A stretch of 64,000 nucleotides of DNA from an uncultured Solobacterium sp. Lineage in GTDB: Bacteria > Bacillota_I > Bacilli_A > Erysipelotrichales > Erysipelotrichaceae. Shown here piece by piece: positions 43,121 through 51,498 of this stretch. Positions within the stretch are counted from its first letter, which is position 1, and each line of letters begins with the position of its first letter. Position numbers and translations under genes: made by a program. The notes below the pieces were generated by a model. The model was not told where the DNA came from. It saw nothing but the letters and a program-made list of their open reading frames with translations, and made no database searches. The stretch lies in contig URHY01000001.1 of NCBI GenBank assembly GCA_900547815.1, positions 10,688-74,687 on the forward strand, read 5' to 3'.

Positions 43121-44053
43121 ATGACAGTATATAAAGCAATTTCAGATTTAATTGGAAATACGCCATTAGTAGAATTAACACATATTGAAGAAAAAGAAAG
43201 TTTAGAAGCTAGCGTTGTTGCAAAAGTAGAATTCTTTAATCCAGCTGGAAGTGTAAAGGATCGTATCGCAAAGAAAATGATTGAAGATGCTGAGAAAAAA
43301 GGGTTGATTAAGCTAGGAGCTACATTGATTGAGCCAACAAGTGGAAATACGGGTATTGGTATTGCGTCTGTTGCAGCAGCTAAGGGATATAAGGCTATTA
43401 TGACAATGCCTGAAACAATGAGTGTAGAGCGTCGTAATTTATTGAAGGCTTATGGTGCAAAAGTTGTTTTAACAGATGGAAAGGCTGGTATGAAAGGGGC
43501 TATCGCAAAAGCACAGGAATTGGCTGCAGCTACACCTAACAGCTTTATTCCAAGTCAATTTGAAAACCCATCTAATCCTCAGGCTCATTATGAATCAACT
43601 GGTCCAGAAATTTGGAAGGATACAGAAGGAAAAGTTGATATTTTTGTTGCCGGTGTTGGAACAGGTGGTACTGTAAGTGGTACAGGTAAATATTTGAAGG
43701 ATCAAAATCCAAATGTAAAAGTGGTTGCGGTTGAACCTGCAACAAGTCCAGTATTATCCCAAGGTCATGCAGGTCCTCATGGTATTCAAGGTATTGGTGC
43801 TGGTTTTGTTCCGAAAACATTGGATACAAGTGTATATGATGAAGTCTTTACAGTCACAAATGAACAGGCTTATGAAACAGGTCGTTTAATTGCACATAAT
43901 GAAGGTATGCTAGTGGGTATTTCAAGTGGTGCTGCTACATATGCGGCTATTCAGATCGCAAAACGCCCTGAAAACAAAGGGAAAACAATCGTCGTGTTAT
44001 TACCAGATACTGGTGAGCGTTATTTATCCACTCCAATGTTTGCAGAACAATAA
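43121..44053 (+). CDS. cysK: Cysteine synthase A (O-acetylserine sulfhydrylase)
   Basis: 310 residues. PLP Lys in [14 protein letters not shown], phosphate loop [15 protein letters not shown] and substrate loop [11 protein letters not shown] are all present. It makes L-cysteine from O-acetylserine and sulfide. It has an AGGAGG ribosome binding site and a leader with the MKRCCSSLNE peptide. It is convergent with metA across a hairpin. Confidence 0.95.
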   Translation: MTVYKAISDLIGNTPLVELTHIEEKESLEASVVAKVEFFNPAGSVKDRIAKKMIEDAEKKGLIKLGATLIEPTSGNTGIGIASVAAAKGYKAIMTMPETMSVERRNLLKAYGAKVVLTDGKAGMKGAIAKAQELAAATPNSFIPSQFENPSNPQAHYESTGPEIWKDTEGKVDIFVAGVGTGGTVSGTGKYLKDQNPNVKVVAVEPATSPVLSQGHAGPHGIQGIGAGFVPKTLDTSVYDEVFTVTNEQAYETGRLIAHNEGMLVGISSGAATYAAIQIAKRPENKGKTIVVLLPDTGERYLSTPMFAEQ

Positions 44054-44057
44054 AAAA

Positions 44058-44077
44058 CGAAGTAAAAAGTTACTTCG
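44058..44077 (-). terminator. Terminator between cysK and metA
   Basis: CGAAGTAA 44058-44065 pairs with TTACTTCG 44070-44077. On the minus strand TTTTTTATT follows. It overlaps the metA stop and may act on both strands. Confidence 0.7.
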
Positions 44078-45050
44078 TAAATGTCTTGGCATAGCCATGA
44101 TCTTCTCTAGAACCCGTACCAATGGGTTCTTTTATTTTTCCAATTTCTTCAATTTCAAATGGTGTTAATTGATATACATAGTTTAGCCAGTTTCGATATA
44201 GAAGATTGGCATGGCTTCTCCATTTTAAAATAGGTTCTTTTTCTGGATCATCATCGGGAAAATAATTGAATGGAATATGGATGGGTTTATTGGCTTTTAA
44301 ATCTCTGAAATATTCATCTTTTAATGTTTCTTTTCCATATTCTAAATGACCTAAAATAAATATTTGACGATAGTCTTTTGTGACAATGATATTTGAACCA
44401 ATTTCATCATTTTTAGATAGAATAGATAAGCATTTTACTTTTTTAACTGCTTCTTCATCAATAGCGGTATGTCTTGAATGCGGTGTATAGTGGATTTCAT
44501 CGAAGCCATTGGTTAAAAAGTCATATTCATCGACTAATTGTTCTGGAAAGATGCCAAATACTTTTTCTGGCAAGATATGTTTTTGAATTCCATAATGATA
44601 ATACAGTCCAGCTTGGGCTCCCCAACAAATATGTAGTGTGGAATATACATGAGTTTTAGACCATTCCATGATTTCTTCAAGTTCACTCCAATAATCCACA
44701 TCTTCATATTCTAGATGTTCTACTGGAGCACCTGTAATGATCATTCCATCGTAATAATTATTTTTTAATTTTTCAAAATATGTATAGAATTTAACTAAAT
44801 GATCCTGACTTGTATTTTTAGAAACATGGTTTTTTACCATCATAAAATCAATATCAACTTGTAGTGCACTTTTAGAAATTAATCGTAAGATTTGGGTTTC
44901 TGTTTCTATTTTTTTAGGCATTAGATTTAGAATCACGATCTTTAATGGTCGAATTCTTTGTCTATGTGCACTTTTATCTTCAATCGCAAAGATTTTTTCA
45001 CTTTCTAATATGTCTTTTGCGGGCAAATCATCGGGTATGTTGATTGGCAT
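44070..45050 (-). CDS. metA: Homoserine O-acetyltransferase (MetA type)
   Basis: 326 residues, MetA (type 1 glutamine-amidotransferase-like) family, not MetX. Catalytic Cys142 in HICWGAQA, with His235 and Glu237 in LGHLEYGK, is intact. Residue 111 is Glu (GAPVEHLEYEDV); in characterised MetA enzymes Glu at this place selects acetyl-CoA, Gly selects succinyl-CoA. The product O-acetylhomoserine feeds the sulfhydrylase encoded just upstream. Start ATG 45050 has AAGGAG upstream. Confidence 0.92.
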   Translation of the reverse strand: MPINIPDDLPAKDILESEKIFAIEDKSAHRQRIRPLKIVILNLMPKKIETETQILRLISKSALQVDIDFMMVKNHVSKNTSQDHLVKFYTYFEKLKNNYYDGMIITGAPVEHLEYEDVDYWSELEEIMEWSKTHVYSTLHICWGAQAGLYYHYGIQKHILPEKVFGIFPEQLVDEYDFLTNGFDEIHYTPHSRHTAIDEEAVKKVKCLSILSKNDEIGSNIIVTKDYRQIFILGHLEYGKETLKDEYFRDLKANKPIHIPFNYFPDDDPEKEPILKWRSHANLLYRNWLNYVYQLTPFEIEEIGKIKEPIGTGSREDHGYAKTFTK

Positions 45051-45090
45051 ATATGAACAACTCCTTTTTTGTATATCTACTATTATACGC

Positions 45091-45122
45091 GAAAAAAAAC
45101 AGAATGGAAATTTCCATTCTGT
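45091..45122 (-). terminator. Terminator of metY overlapping the metA promoter region
   Basis: A 24-base perfect palindrome, ACAGAATGGAAA 45099-45110 and its complement 45111-45122, is followed on the minus strand by eight T and then, within 10 bases, by TATAAT (about 45083-45088), the probable metA -10. The two signals are packed back to back. Confidence 0.75.
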
Positions 45123-45128
45123 AAAAGG

Positions 45129-46406
45129 CTAAGCTTTCATGGCATCTAGTGCTTGTTGTAAATCGTCGATGATGTCTTGTGCATCTTCAAGACCTACAGA
45201 GAAACGAATTAAGTCTGGAGCCACACCAGCTTCTTTTAATTGTTCTTCACTCATTTGACGGTGCGTATGACTTGCTGGGTGTAATAGACAAGTTTTTGCG
45301 TCGGCAACATGGGTTACGATCGAAGCTAATTTTAGGCTGTCCATAAATTTTTCAGTTTGATCACGATCGGCTTTTAATCCAAATGACAATACACCACAAG
45401 TTCCATTCGGACAATATTTTTTAGCTAGTTCATGATGAGGGTCACTTTCAAGATCTGCATATTTTACCCATGCAACATCTTCATTGGCTTCTAAGTATTT
45501 AGCTACAGCTAATGCATTTGCACAATGTGCCTTCATACGAACAGCTAATGATTCTAGTCCTAAGTTTAGATAATATGCATTTTGAGGTGCTTGGATTGAT
45601 CCTAAATCACGCATCAATTGACTTGTAGCTTTTGTGATATAAGCTAATTCACCAAATTTTTCAGCATAGACAATACCATGGTAGGATTCATCTGGTGTAG
45701 TTAGTCCTGGATATTTATCGGCGTGTTCTAACCAGTTGAAATTACCGCTATCTACAATGGCCCCACCTACACAAGATGCATGTCCATCCATGTATTTTGT
45801 GGTAGAGTGAGTAACGATATCAGCTCCCCATTGGATTGGTTGACACATAATTGGTGTAGCAAATGTGTTATCGATAATTAATGGCACTCCATTCGCATGT
45901 GCAACTTTCGCAAATTTTTCAATATCAAAAATACGTACAGTTGGGTTTGTGATTGTTTCTCCAAAGACACATTTTGTGTTTGGCTTGAATTCTTTTTGGA
46001 GATCTTCTTCACTGATTTCTGGGTCAACAAATGTACAATCAATACCCATTTTCTTCATTGTTACACCAAATAGGTTGTATGTTCCACCATAGATGGCACT
46101 AGAAGCAATTAAGTGATCTCCTGCTTCACAGATATTGAATACCGCAAAGAAGTTTGCAGCTTGTCCACTTGATGTAAGCATTGCAGCAATACCACCTTCT
46201 AATGCAGCAATCTTACTTGCGACAATATCATTTGTTGGGTTTTGAAGTCGTGAATAGAAATATCCACTGTCTTCTAAGTCGAATAATCTTCCCATTTGAA
46301 GACTTGAATCGTATTTAAAAGTTGTACTTTGATAAATTGGAACTTCTCTTGGCTCACCATTTTTTGGCTCATAGCCAGCATGTAAACATTTTGTTTCAGT
46401 TTTCAT
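45129..46406 (-). CDS. metY: O-acetylhomoserine sulfhydrylase
   Basis: 425 residues, Cys/Met metabolism PLP enzyme family. The PLP Lys lies in THSTTKYMDGHASCVGG; the N-terminal TKCLHAGYEPKNGEPREVPI and C-terminal ASHTHRQMSEEQL are characteristic of the O-acetylhomoserine aminocarboxypropyltransferase group. It makes homocysteine directly from O-acetylhomoserine and sulfide. Together with metA (Glu111) and cysK this is a direct-sulfhydrylation route. Confidence 0.93.
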   Translation of the reverse strand: MKTETKCLHAGYEPKNGEPREVPIYQSTTFKYDSSLQMGRLFDLEDSGYFYSRLQNPTNDIVASKIAALEGGIAAMLTSSGQAANFFAVFNICEAGDHLIASSAIYGGTYNLFGVTMKKMGIDCTFVDPEISEEDLQKEFKPNTKCVFGETITNPTVRIFDIEKFAKVAHANGVPLIIDNTFATPIMCQPIQWGADIVTHSTTKYMDGHASCVGGAIVDSGNFNWLEHADKYPGLTTPDESYHGIVYAEKFGELAYITKATSQLMRDLGSIQAPQNAYYLNLGLESLAVRMKAHCANALAVAKYLEANEDVAWVKYADLESDPHHELAKKYCPNGTCGVLSFGLKADRDQTEKFMDSLKLASIVTHVADAKTCLLHPASHTHRQMSEEQLKEAGVAPDLIRFSVGLEDAQDIIDDLQQALDAMKA

Positions 46407-46471
46407 AATAAATTAACCTCATTTCCTATCCATTATTGTAATATTATCTTTAAAAAAAGTAAAAGAAAAGC

Positions 46472-46900
46472 TTAGATTATATAATCAAAGCTTTGTTCGT
46501 GAATTAAAATGTCTTGGAGTGTGATTCCTTTTAAATAGGTTTCAATCACTTGATTTAATCCTTCATAAATATAAAGTGTTGCACAATCTTCTTTTCTCGG
46601 ACATGTATTTACATCCAAATCTAGGCAGGCAACACAGGATAAATTTCCTTCAGTTGCGACTAATACATCATATACACAGATTTGGTCTGGACTTTTAGAA
46701 AGTTTGTATCCACCTTGAAAACCACGGTTGGATTGAACCATTTGGCTCTTGGTAAGAATGGGTACGATTTGTTCCAAATATTTTTTGGAGATATTTTGTC
46801 TTGCGGCAATGTCTTTTAGTGTTATAAAACCTGAATCATTATGTTGAGCTAAATCTATAAGTAAGCGAAGGGCATAGCGTCCTTTAGTTGATATTTTCAT
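46472..46900 (-). CDS. RrF2-family regulator, CymR/IscR-like
   Basis: 142 residues from ATG 46900 (GGGGAAT upstream). Winged HTH at about 1-75 (STKGRYALRLLIDLAQHNDS, LKDIAARQNISKKYLEQIV, NRGFQGGYKLSKSP). A Cys-rich segment CVACLDLDVNTCPRKEDC follows; its four Cys could bind a metal or Fe-S cluster, which a typical CymR lacks. The position beside metY, metA and cysK suggests control of sulfur metabolism. It is divergent from the 46969 gene. Confidence 0.8.
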   Translation of the reverse strand: MKISTKGRYALRLLIDLAQHNDSGFITLKDIAARQNISKKYLEQIVPILTKSQMVQSNRGFQGGYKLSKSPDQICVYDVLVATEGNLSCVACLDLDVNTCPRKEDCATLYIYEGLNQVIETYLKGITLQDILIHEQSFDYII

Positions 46901-46968
46901 TTTTATTCCCCTTTTCTTTCTATTATAATAATATATATTTAGTAGGTTTTCTAGCAAAGAGGTAAAAA

Positions 46969-47793
46969 ATGGTTAAAATTATTGCTTTTGATTTAGATGG
47001 AACTTTGTATGATAAGCATAAACATATTGATGAAGATACAATTCATAAAATAATTGAATTTGAACAAAAGGACATTATAGTTGGGATCGTGACTGGAAGA
47101 TTTTATGAAGAGTTGGGTGAAGTAATTAAAATATTGAAATTACGAGAATACAATGGTTTTGTGGCAAGTTCAAATGGTTTAGAAATACATGACTTTTCAG
47201 ATGGAGAGATGAAGAGTTTTACTCGTTTATCCAAGGATGAAGTAAAAGGTATAGTAAAAGAAGCTAAGAAGCATCATTTAATTAGTTATGTTTGGCAAAA
47301 TGGTGGATATACGATGTTTGGTGTTTCTGTTATGAATATTATTAAGAAAATATTTTCAATTATTCCTTTGGATTCACATTATATAAAATCATTACAAAAA
47401 GCAAAATTTGAAAAGGATGTTGTATTAAATGAAGCATTGTATGATAAGGTTTGTTTTGCGGGGATTACAATCCCAAAATTTAAAACATCAGTTTTAAAAC
47501 ACCATCCACAATATCGGTTTTATGATGTGGGGAAACTTGGAACCGAATTATGTAAAAGGGATGTAGGTAAGCTTGAAGCCATTCGATATATATGTAGGAA
47601 GAAGGGTGTATCAATTTCTAATGTAATGGCATTTGGAGATAATGGAAATGATGTGGAATTACTTGCATCTTGTGGATATGGTGTTGCGATGAAAAATGGG
47701 AGTGCACAGGCAAAAAAAGTCGCTAAATATATTAGCGACTATACAAATAATGAAAAGGGCGTACTTCGTTTTATGAATTCGTTTTTTGAATGA
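46969..47793 (+). CDS. HAD-superfamily Cof-type phosphatase
   Basis: 274 residues. Motif I AFDLDGTLYDKHK, motif II GIVTGR, motif IV FGDNGNDVELLA, the Cof/IIB pattern. An AAAGAGG ribosome binding site precedes ATG 46969. The last 23 bases overlap the convergent DUF308-like gene. Confidence 0.85.
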   Translation: MVKIIAFDLDGTLYDKHKHIDEDTIHKIIEFEQKDIIVGIVTGRFYEELGEVIKILKLREYNGFVASSNGLEIHDFSDGEMKSFTRLSKDEVKGIVKEAKKHHLISYVWQNGGYTMFGVSVMNIIKKIFSIIPLDSHYIKSLQKAKFEKDVVLNEALYDKVCFAGITIPKFKTSVLKHHPQYRFYDVGKLGTELCKRDVGKLEAIRYICRKKGVSISNVMAFGDNGNDVELLASCGYGVAMKNGSAQAKKVAKYISDYTNNEKGVLRFMNSFFE

Positions 47794-48292
47794 AATATTG
47801 ATCTAAAAAGATTAGGATTCCATTTAAGACTAAGAAGGATCCGGTTAAAGAGAAAATAAAGTCTAAGGATTGAATGGGTTTCATAAGCAATACAACACCA
47901 ATGACTAGAATGAATATAGCTCCTGCAAGATTGACTTTCCACTTTTCAAATCCATTGTCTTTTAAGAGTAATACTTTTTGAAAATGGGATAGCGAATTGA
48001 TAATCAATACGATTCCGACAAGCATAGGTAAAATACTGATAAATTTCTTAGGATCAAAACTCATATACAGGCCTGCAGATAATAGGAATAGACTTAATAT
48101 AAGTGTTGTGAATGTTATACTATTTCTTTTTTTGAAATATGTATAAAGAAATAGAATCGCGATGATTAAAAAGATCAATCCAATAACACGTGTAATTGTT
48201 GTTAATATGGATACGTTAAATATGCATAAGACTAAGCCAGACAGGACACATAGAATGGCAGATGATATAGCTTCTGTTTTTGTTTCTTTCAT
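47771..48292 (-). CDS. DUF308 family membrane protein
   Basis: 173 residues from ATG 48292; AAAGG lies upstream, and a longer start is less supported. Six hydrophobic segments of about 15-20 residues in a row, in two similar groups of three, as in the HdeD/DUF308 family. Role unknown, perhaps acid or envelope stress. It overlaps the convergent HAD gene by 23 bases. Confidence 0.7.
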   Translation of the reverse strand: MKETKTEAISSAILCVLSGLVLCIFNVSILTTITRVIGLIFLIIAILFLYTYFKKRNSITFTTLILSLFLLSAGLYMSFDPKKFISILPMLVGIVLIINSLSHFQKVLLLKDNGFEKWKVNLAGAIFILVIGVVLLMKPIQSLDFIFSLTGSFLVLNGILIFLDQYFIQKTNS

Positions 48293-48355
48293 ATAATCAC
48301 AACCTTTCACAATTATTATAGTCTGTTGTATACTAAATCTAAAGAGGTGACGAAC

Positions 48356-48901
48356 ATGAAAGTAGCAGTGTTATTAGAAAATGGATTTGAAGAATTAGAA
48401 GCGATGGGTCCAATTGCCCTACTTAGACGCGGTGGACTTGATGTGGATATGATTGGTGTCAACAATGAAAAACAGGTTACGGGTCGTTTTGGTGTAACTT
48501 ATTCAAGTGTATATCCAATGAATACATATGACTTTAGTGATGTGGATTGTTTAGTTTTACCTGGTGGTCCACATTATCAAAAGCTAGAAAAAAATGAAGA
48601 AGTATTAAAATTAGCTCATGAATTTGCCGAAAATAAAGTATTGGCAGCTATTTGTGCTTCTCCAACGATTTTAGGTCATGAAGGTATCTTAAAAGGTAAG
48701 AAATATACTTGTTTTAAAAATATGGATGAAGATTTTGGTGGTGAATACCAATATGAATATGCCGTTACAGACGGAAACATCATTACGGGTGTAAGTGCGG
48801 CAGCAAGTATTGAGTTTGCGTTTGCGATTCTAGAAAAGCTTTGTGGTAAAGAACATACAGAAAAAGTAAAAGCATCGATTTATTATGATGCAAAGCATTA
48901 A
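48356..48901 (+). CDS. DJ-1/PfpI family protein
   Basis: 181 residues from ATG 48356 (AAAGAGGTG upstream; a longer frame from 48326 lacks support). The Cys nucleophile lies in LAAICASPTIL and the conserved acidic residue in LLENGFEELEA; TGVSAAASIEFAFAIL is a family signature. Members act as deglycases, chaperones or ThiJ-like proteins. Confidence 0.88.
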   Translation: MKVAVLLENGFEELEAMGPIALLRRGGLDVDMIGVNNEKQVTGRFGVTYSSVYPMNTYDFSDVDCLVLPGGPHYQKLEKNEEVLKLAHEFAENKVLAAICASPTILGHEGILKGKKYTCFKNMDEDFGGEYQYEYAVTDGNIITGVSAAASIEFAFAILEKLCGKEHTEKVKASIYYDAKH

Positions 48902-48904
48902 AAA

Positions 48905-48935
48905 AATTGTCATCGTGAATGATGACAATTTTTAT
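48905..48935. terminator. Bidirectional terminator between DJ-1 and uraA genes
   Basis: AATTGTCATC 48905-48914 pairs with GATGACAATT 48921-48930. A tract left, T tract right. Confidence 0.85.
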
Positions 48936-48936
48936 T

Positions 48937-50190
48937 TTATTCCTCTTCGTTTAACAAATGGAATTTTTCAAAGATATAGAATAGTAAAGACATGATCATT
49001 CCTGTGATACAAGCAAGTACCATTCCTGATAAGGAAATATTTCCTAAGTGAATTGTTACTCCACTTAATCCAACAACGAATACAACGGATGTTAAGATCA
49101 TGTTTACGCTTTTTCCATAATCGACTTTTTGGTCGACTAGAATTCTTAATCCACTGGTACCAATCATACCATATAGTAAGAAGCTAATTCCACCGATAAC
49201 TGGATTTGGGATTGTTTGAATCAATGCGGATAATGGACCAATGAATGAACAGATGATGGATAGGATGGCAGCTCCGGCAATAACTTGTACGCTATATACG
49301 CCAGTAATCGCCATAACTCCAATGTTTTCTCCGTAAGTTGTAGTTGGAACAGATCCAATTAAACCTGATATCATTGTTGAGAAGTTATCTGCGAATAAAG
49401 AGCGGTGTAGTCCTGGATCTTCAATTAAGTTTCTTCCTACAACTTCACCTGTAACGATTTGGTGACCAATGTGTTCAGATGCGATAACTAATAATACGGG
49501 AAGCATCATTAGAATGGCATCCATACTGAATTTTGGTGCTTGGAAGTTTGGAATTGAGATAAAGCTTGCCTGAAGGACTGGAGTAAAGTCAACAATACCT
49601 ACGGCAACAGCAGTTAAATATCCTGTAACTACGGCAATCAAGATTGGGATAACGCTTAAGAATTTTTTGAAGCATACACTTCCAATTACGGCCATACCTA
49701 GTGTAACCGCAAAAACAATCACGTTTTTAGGGTCGATGTTATCACCTAGAATTCCAGCTGTATTTGCAGCCGATGAAGATAATTCTAGACCAATTAATGC
49801 AACAACAGGTCCCATTGCAGCAGATGGAAGTACGATATCAATCCATTTTGTTCCAAATTTCTTGATGATCATTGCCAATAAACATCCGCAAAAACCTACC
49901 GCAACAAATCCACCACATGCGTATGGATATCCAAATTTTGCGATAATGATATTTGCGGGAGCAATGAAGGCGAAGCTACTTCCTAAATAGGCTGGTGCTT
50001 TTCCTTTTGTGATAAAAATAAACAACAATGTTCCGATACCATTCATGAATAGTACGATAGCTGGGTTAATACTGAATAAGAATGGTACTAATACACTGGC
50101 TCCAAACATTGCGAACATGTGTTGAATACTTAATGGTATCAGCAGATTTGCGGGTACTTTTTCTTCAACTTGAATAATTCGTTTTGCCAT
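48937..50190 (-). CDS. uraA: Uracil/xanthine permease (NCS2 family)
   Basis: 417 residues, about 14 membrane segments, the NCS2 plan. Motifs ASEHIGHQIVTGEVVGRNL, TTYGENIGVMAITGVYS and NPAIVLFMNGIGT match UraA-type uracil:proton symporters. It is monocistronic. No PyrR-binding anti-antiterminator is evident in the 90-base leader. Substrate choice between uracil and xanthine cannot be proven from sequence, but TTYGENIG favours uracil. Confidence 0.88.
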   Translation of the reverse strand: MAKRIIQVEEKVPANLLIPLSIQHMFAMFGASVLVPFLFSINPAIVLFMNGIGTLLFIFITKGKAPAYLGSSFAFIAPANIIIAKFGYPYACGGFVAVGFCGCLLAMIIKKFGTKWIDIVLPSAAMGPVVALIGLELSSSAANTAGILGDNIDPKNVIVFAVTLGMAVIGSVCFKKFLSVIPILIAVVTGYLTAVAVGIVDFTPVLQASFISIPNFQAPKFSMDAILMMLPVLLVIASEHIGHQIVTGEVVGRNLIEDPGLHRSLFADNFSTMISGLIGSVPTTTYGENIGVMAITGVYSVQVIAGAAILSIICSFIGPLSALIQTIPNPVIGGISFLLYGMIGTSGLRILVDQKVDYGKSVNMILTSVVFVVGLSGVTIHLGNISLSGMVLACITGMIMSLLFYIFEKFHLLNEEE

Positions 50191-50281
50191 GAAAAATATT
50201 CTCCTCCTAAAATATACCTTAACTTTTATACCACATTTTAATGGATTATGAAACTAATTTAGGCTATAATTATTAGGTAGT

Positions 50282-50358
50282 GCGCCTGTAGCTCAACTGG
50301 ATAGAGTATCAGATTCCGATTCTGGCGGTTGCAGGTTCGAGACCTGTCAGGCGCACCA
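50282..50358 (+). tRNA. tRNA-Arg(CCG)
   Basis: 77 bases with encoded CCA. Acceptor GCGCCTG/CAGGCGC, anticodon stem TCAGA/TCTGG with loop TTCCGAT, giving anticodon CCG (codon CGG). The T arm GCAGG-TTCGAGA-CCTGT is intact. All stems pair. Confidence 0.95.
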
Positions 50359-50370
50359 TTTAGGTGAAAT

Positions 50371-50997
50371 ATGGAAACAATACTTTTTGATTTAGATGAT
50401 ACATTAATTGAATCGATGCACGTATGGGAAGATGCCATCATTCGTTTATTTAAAAAGATGGATTTGTATATGAGTATGGAAGAGGCTCGTCAAATCTTTT
50501 TTACAATGAAATTTTCGGAAGTTTTAACATACATTAAAGAAAGATTTCATACTAAACAAGATGAAGCTTGGATGTTCAATGAAGTAAATGAAGATGTCTT
50601 GAATCAATATGCGTATCATATTGAGGCAAAGAAGGGTGCTTTAGATTATATAAAGAAGTGTGCTTCAGAAAATAAAAAGATGGCTGTATTAACATCAAAC
50701 ACAAGAGCATTATCTGAAAAAGTATTAGATCGACTTGGTATGTTGGGATATATGGAAAATGTATATTCTGCCGATGAATTGAAGATGTCAAAAAGAGAAG
50801 TGGATATCTATGAGTATGTATTGAAGGATTTAAATACAACTGCAGAAAGTGCGATTGTATTTGAGGATTCGATGTATGCGATCAATACAGCTCGATCATT
50901 AAATATTGAGTGTATTGGTTTAGTAAATCCAAACAATCAGAAGGTGTTTGAAAAAAACCATGTAAAAACAATCGTTGATTTTACAGAATTGTGTTAA
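50371..50997 (+). CDS. HAD-superfamily hydrolase (beta-phosphoglucomutase-like)
   Basis: 208 residues. Motif I ILFDLDDTLIES (4-15), motif II VLTSNTRA, motif III Lys and motif IV VFEDSMYAINTARSLN. The helical cap between residues 18 and 85 is the type I cap. It lies 12 bases after the tRNA-Arg(CCG) and ahead of the tRNA fragment cluster. Substrate unknown. Confidence 0.85.
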   Translation: METILFDLDDTLIESMHVWEDAIIRLFKKMDLYMSMEEARQIFFTMKFSEVLTYIKERFHTKQDEAWMFNEVNEDVLNQYAYHIEAKKGALDYIKKCASENKKMAVLTSNTRALSEKVLDRLGMLGYMENVYSADELKMSKREVDIYEYVLKDLNTTAESAIVFEDSMYAINTARSLNIECIGLVNPNNQKVFEKNHVKTIVDFTELC

Positions 50998-51008
50998 AAT
51001 CAGGATAT

Positions 51009-51048
51009 GTCCCAGTAGCTCAGTTGGATAGAGCATTCGCCTCCTAAG
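51009..51048 (+). pseudogene. tRNA-Arg 5'-half fragment A
   Basis: The acceptor 5' strand GTCCCAG, D arm TAGCTCAGTTGGATAGAGC, then anticodon stem 5' strand and loop CTCCTAA (anticodon CCT) are present. One base beyond the loop the sequence becomes unrelated. The 3' half is absent. Confidence 0.75.
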
Positions 51049-51094
51049 AGTTAAAAATGATTGGCTAGAACTGTAAAAATTGAATAGAAAATAT

Positions 51095-51134
51095 GCCTCC
51101 GTAGCTCAGTGGATAGAGCGTCGGTTTCCTAAGC
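51095..51134 (+). pseudogene. tRNA-Arg 5'-half fragment B
   Basis: GCCTCCG acceptor strand, D arm TAGCTCAGTGGATAGAGCG, TCGGT and loop TTCCTAA (anticodon CCT). Two bases beyond the loop it leaves the tRNA. The 3' half is absent. Confidence 0.75.
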
Positions 51135-51168
51135 AAGAGGCAAAAACTTGTGGTATTATCTTTTATAT

Positions 51169-51245
51169 ATTTCGGTAGCTCAGCTGGATAGAGCATCCGC
51201 CTCCTAAGCGGAAGGTCGTGGGTCCGAATCCCATCCGGAATACCA
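51169..51245 (+). tRNA. tRNA-Arg(CCT)
   Basis: 77 bases with encoded CCA. Acceptor ATTTCGG/CCGGAAT (one U-G), D stem GCTC/GAGC, anticodon TCCGC-CTCCTAA-GCGGA giving CCT (codon AGG), T arm GTGGG-TCCGAAT-CCCAT. The T loop begins TCC rather than the usual TTC. Otherwise complete and probably functional. Confidence 0.93.
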
Positions 51246-51258
51246 TTTTAGCCTTTAT

Positions 51259-51288
51259 TTAAGCGGTTTTTCCGCTTTTTTATTTTTT
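51259..51288 (+). terminator. Terminator after tRNA-Arg(CCT)
   Basis: AAGCGG 51261-51266 pairs with CCGCTT 51272-51277, followed by T-rich sequence. Confidence 0.75.
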
Positions 51289-51362
51289 TGTAATGACCTT
51301 TTATAGCATTCAGAATTTTCAGCTCAGATGGTAAAAATGATTAAAATTTCTCTGCATCAGAT

Positions 51363-51398
51363 TAGTTCGGATGACCGGTTTCAATCCGAACTTTTTTA
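51363..51398 (+). terminator. Hairpin terminator in the tRNA-integrase gap
   Basis: GTTCGGAT 51365-51372 pairs with ATCCGAAC 51384-51391, followed by six T. It would end a transcript from an otherwise empty stretch and may belong to an erased element. Confidence 0.6.
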
Positions 51399-51498
51399 CA
51401 TCATTTTTAGGGTCATCTAATGGATTTCTAATGCTATCTAATAAAACCCTACGGCACTAGGCGCACCAGGCGATATGTCACGAATTCTAATATAGTGT

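Noticed and set aside
51459-51468. AGGCGCACCA as an attR copy of the tRNA-Arg(CCG) 3' end
   Set aside because: Only 10 bases match, and the intervening HAD gene and tRNA cluster make this target unlikely.
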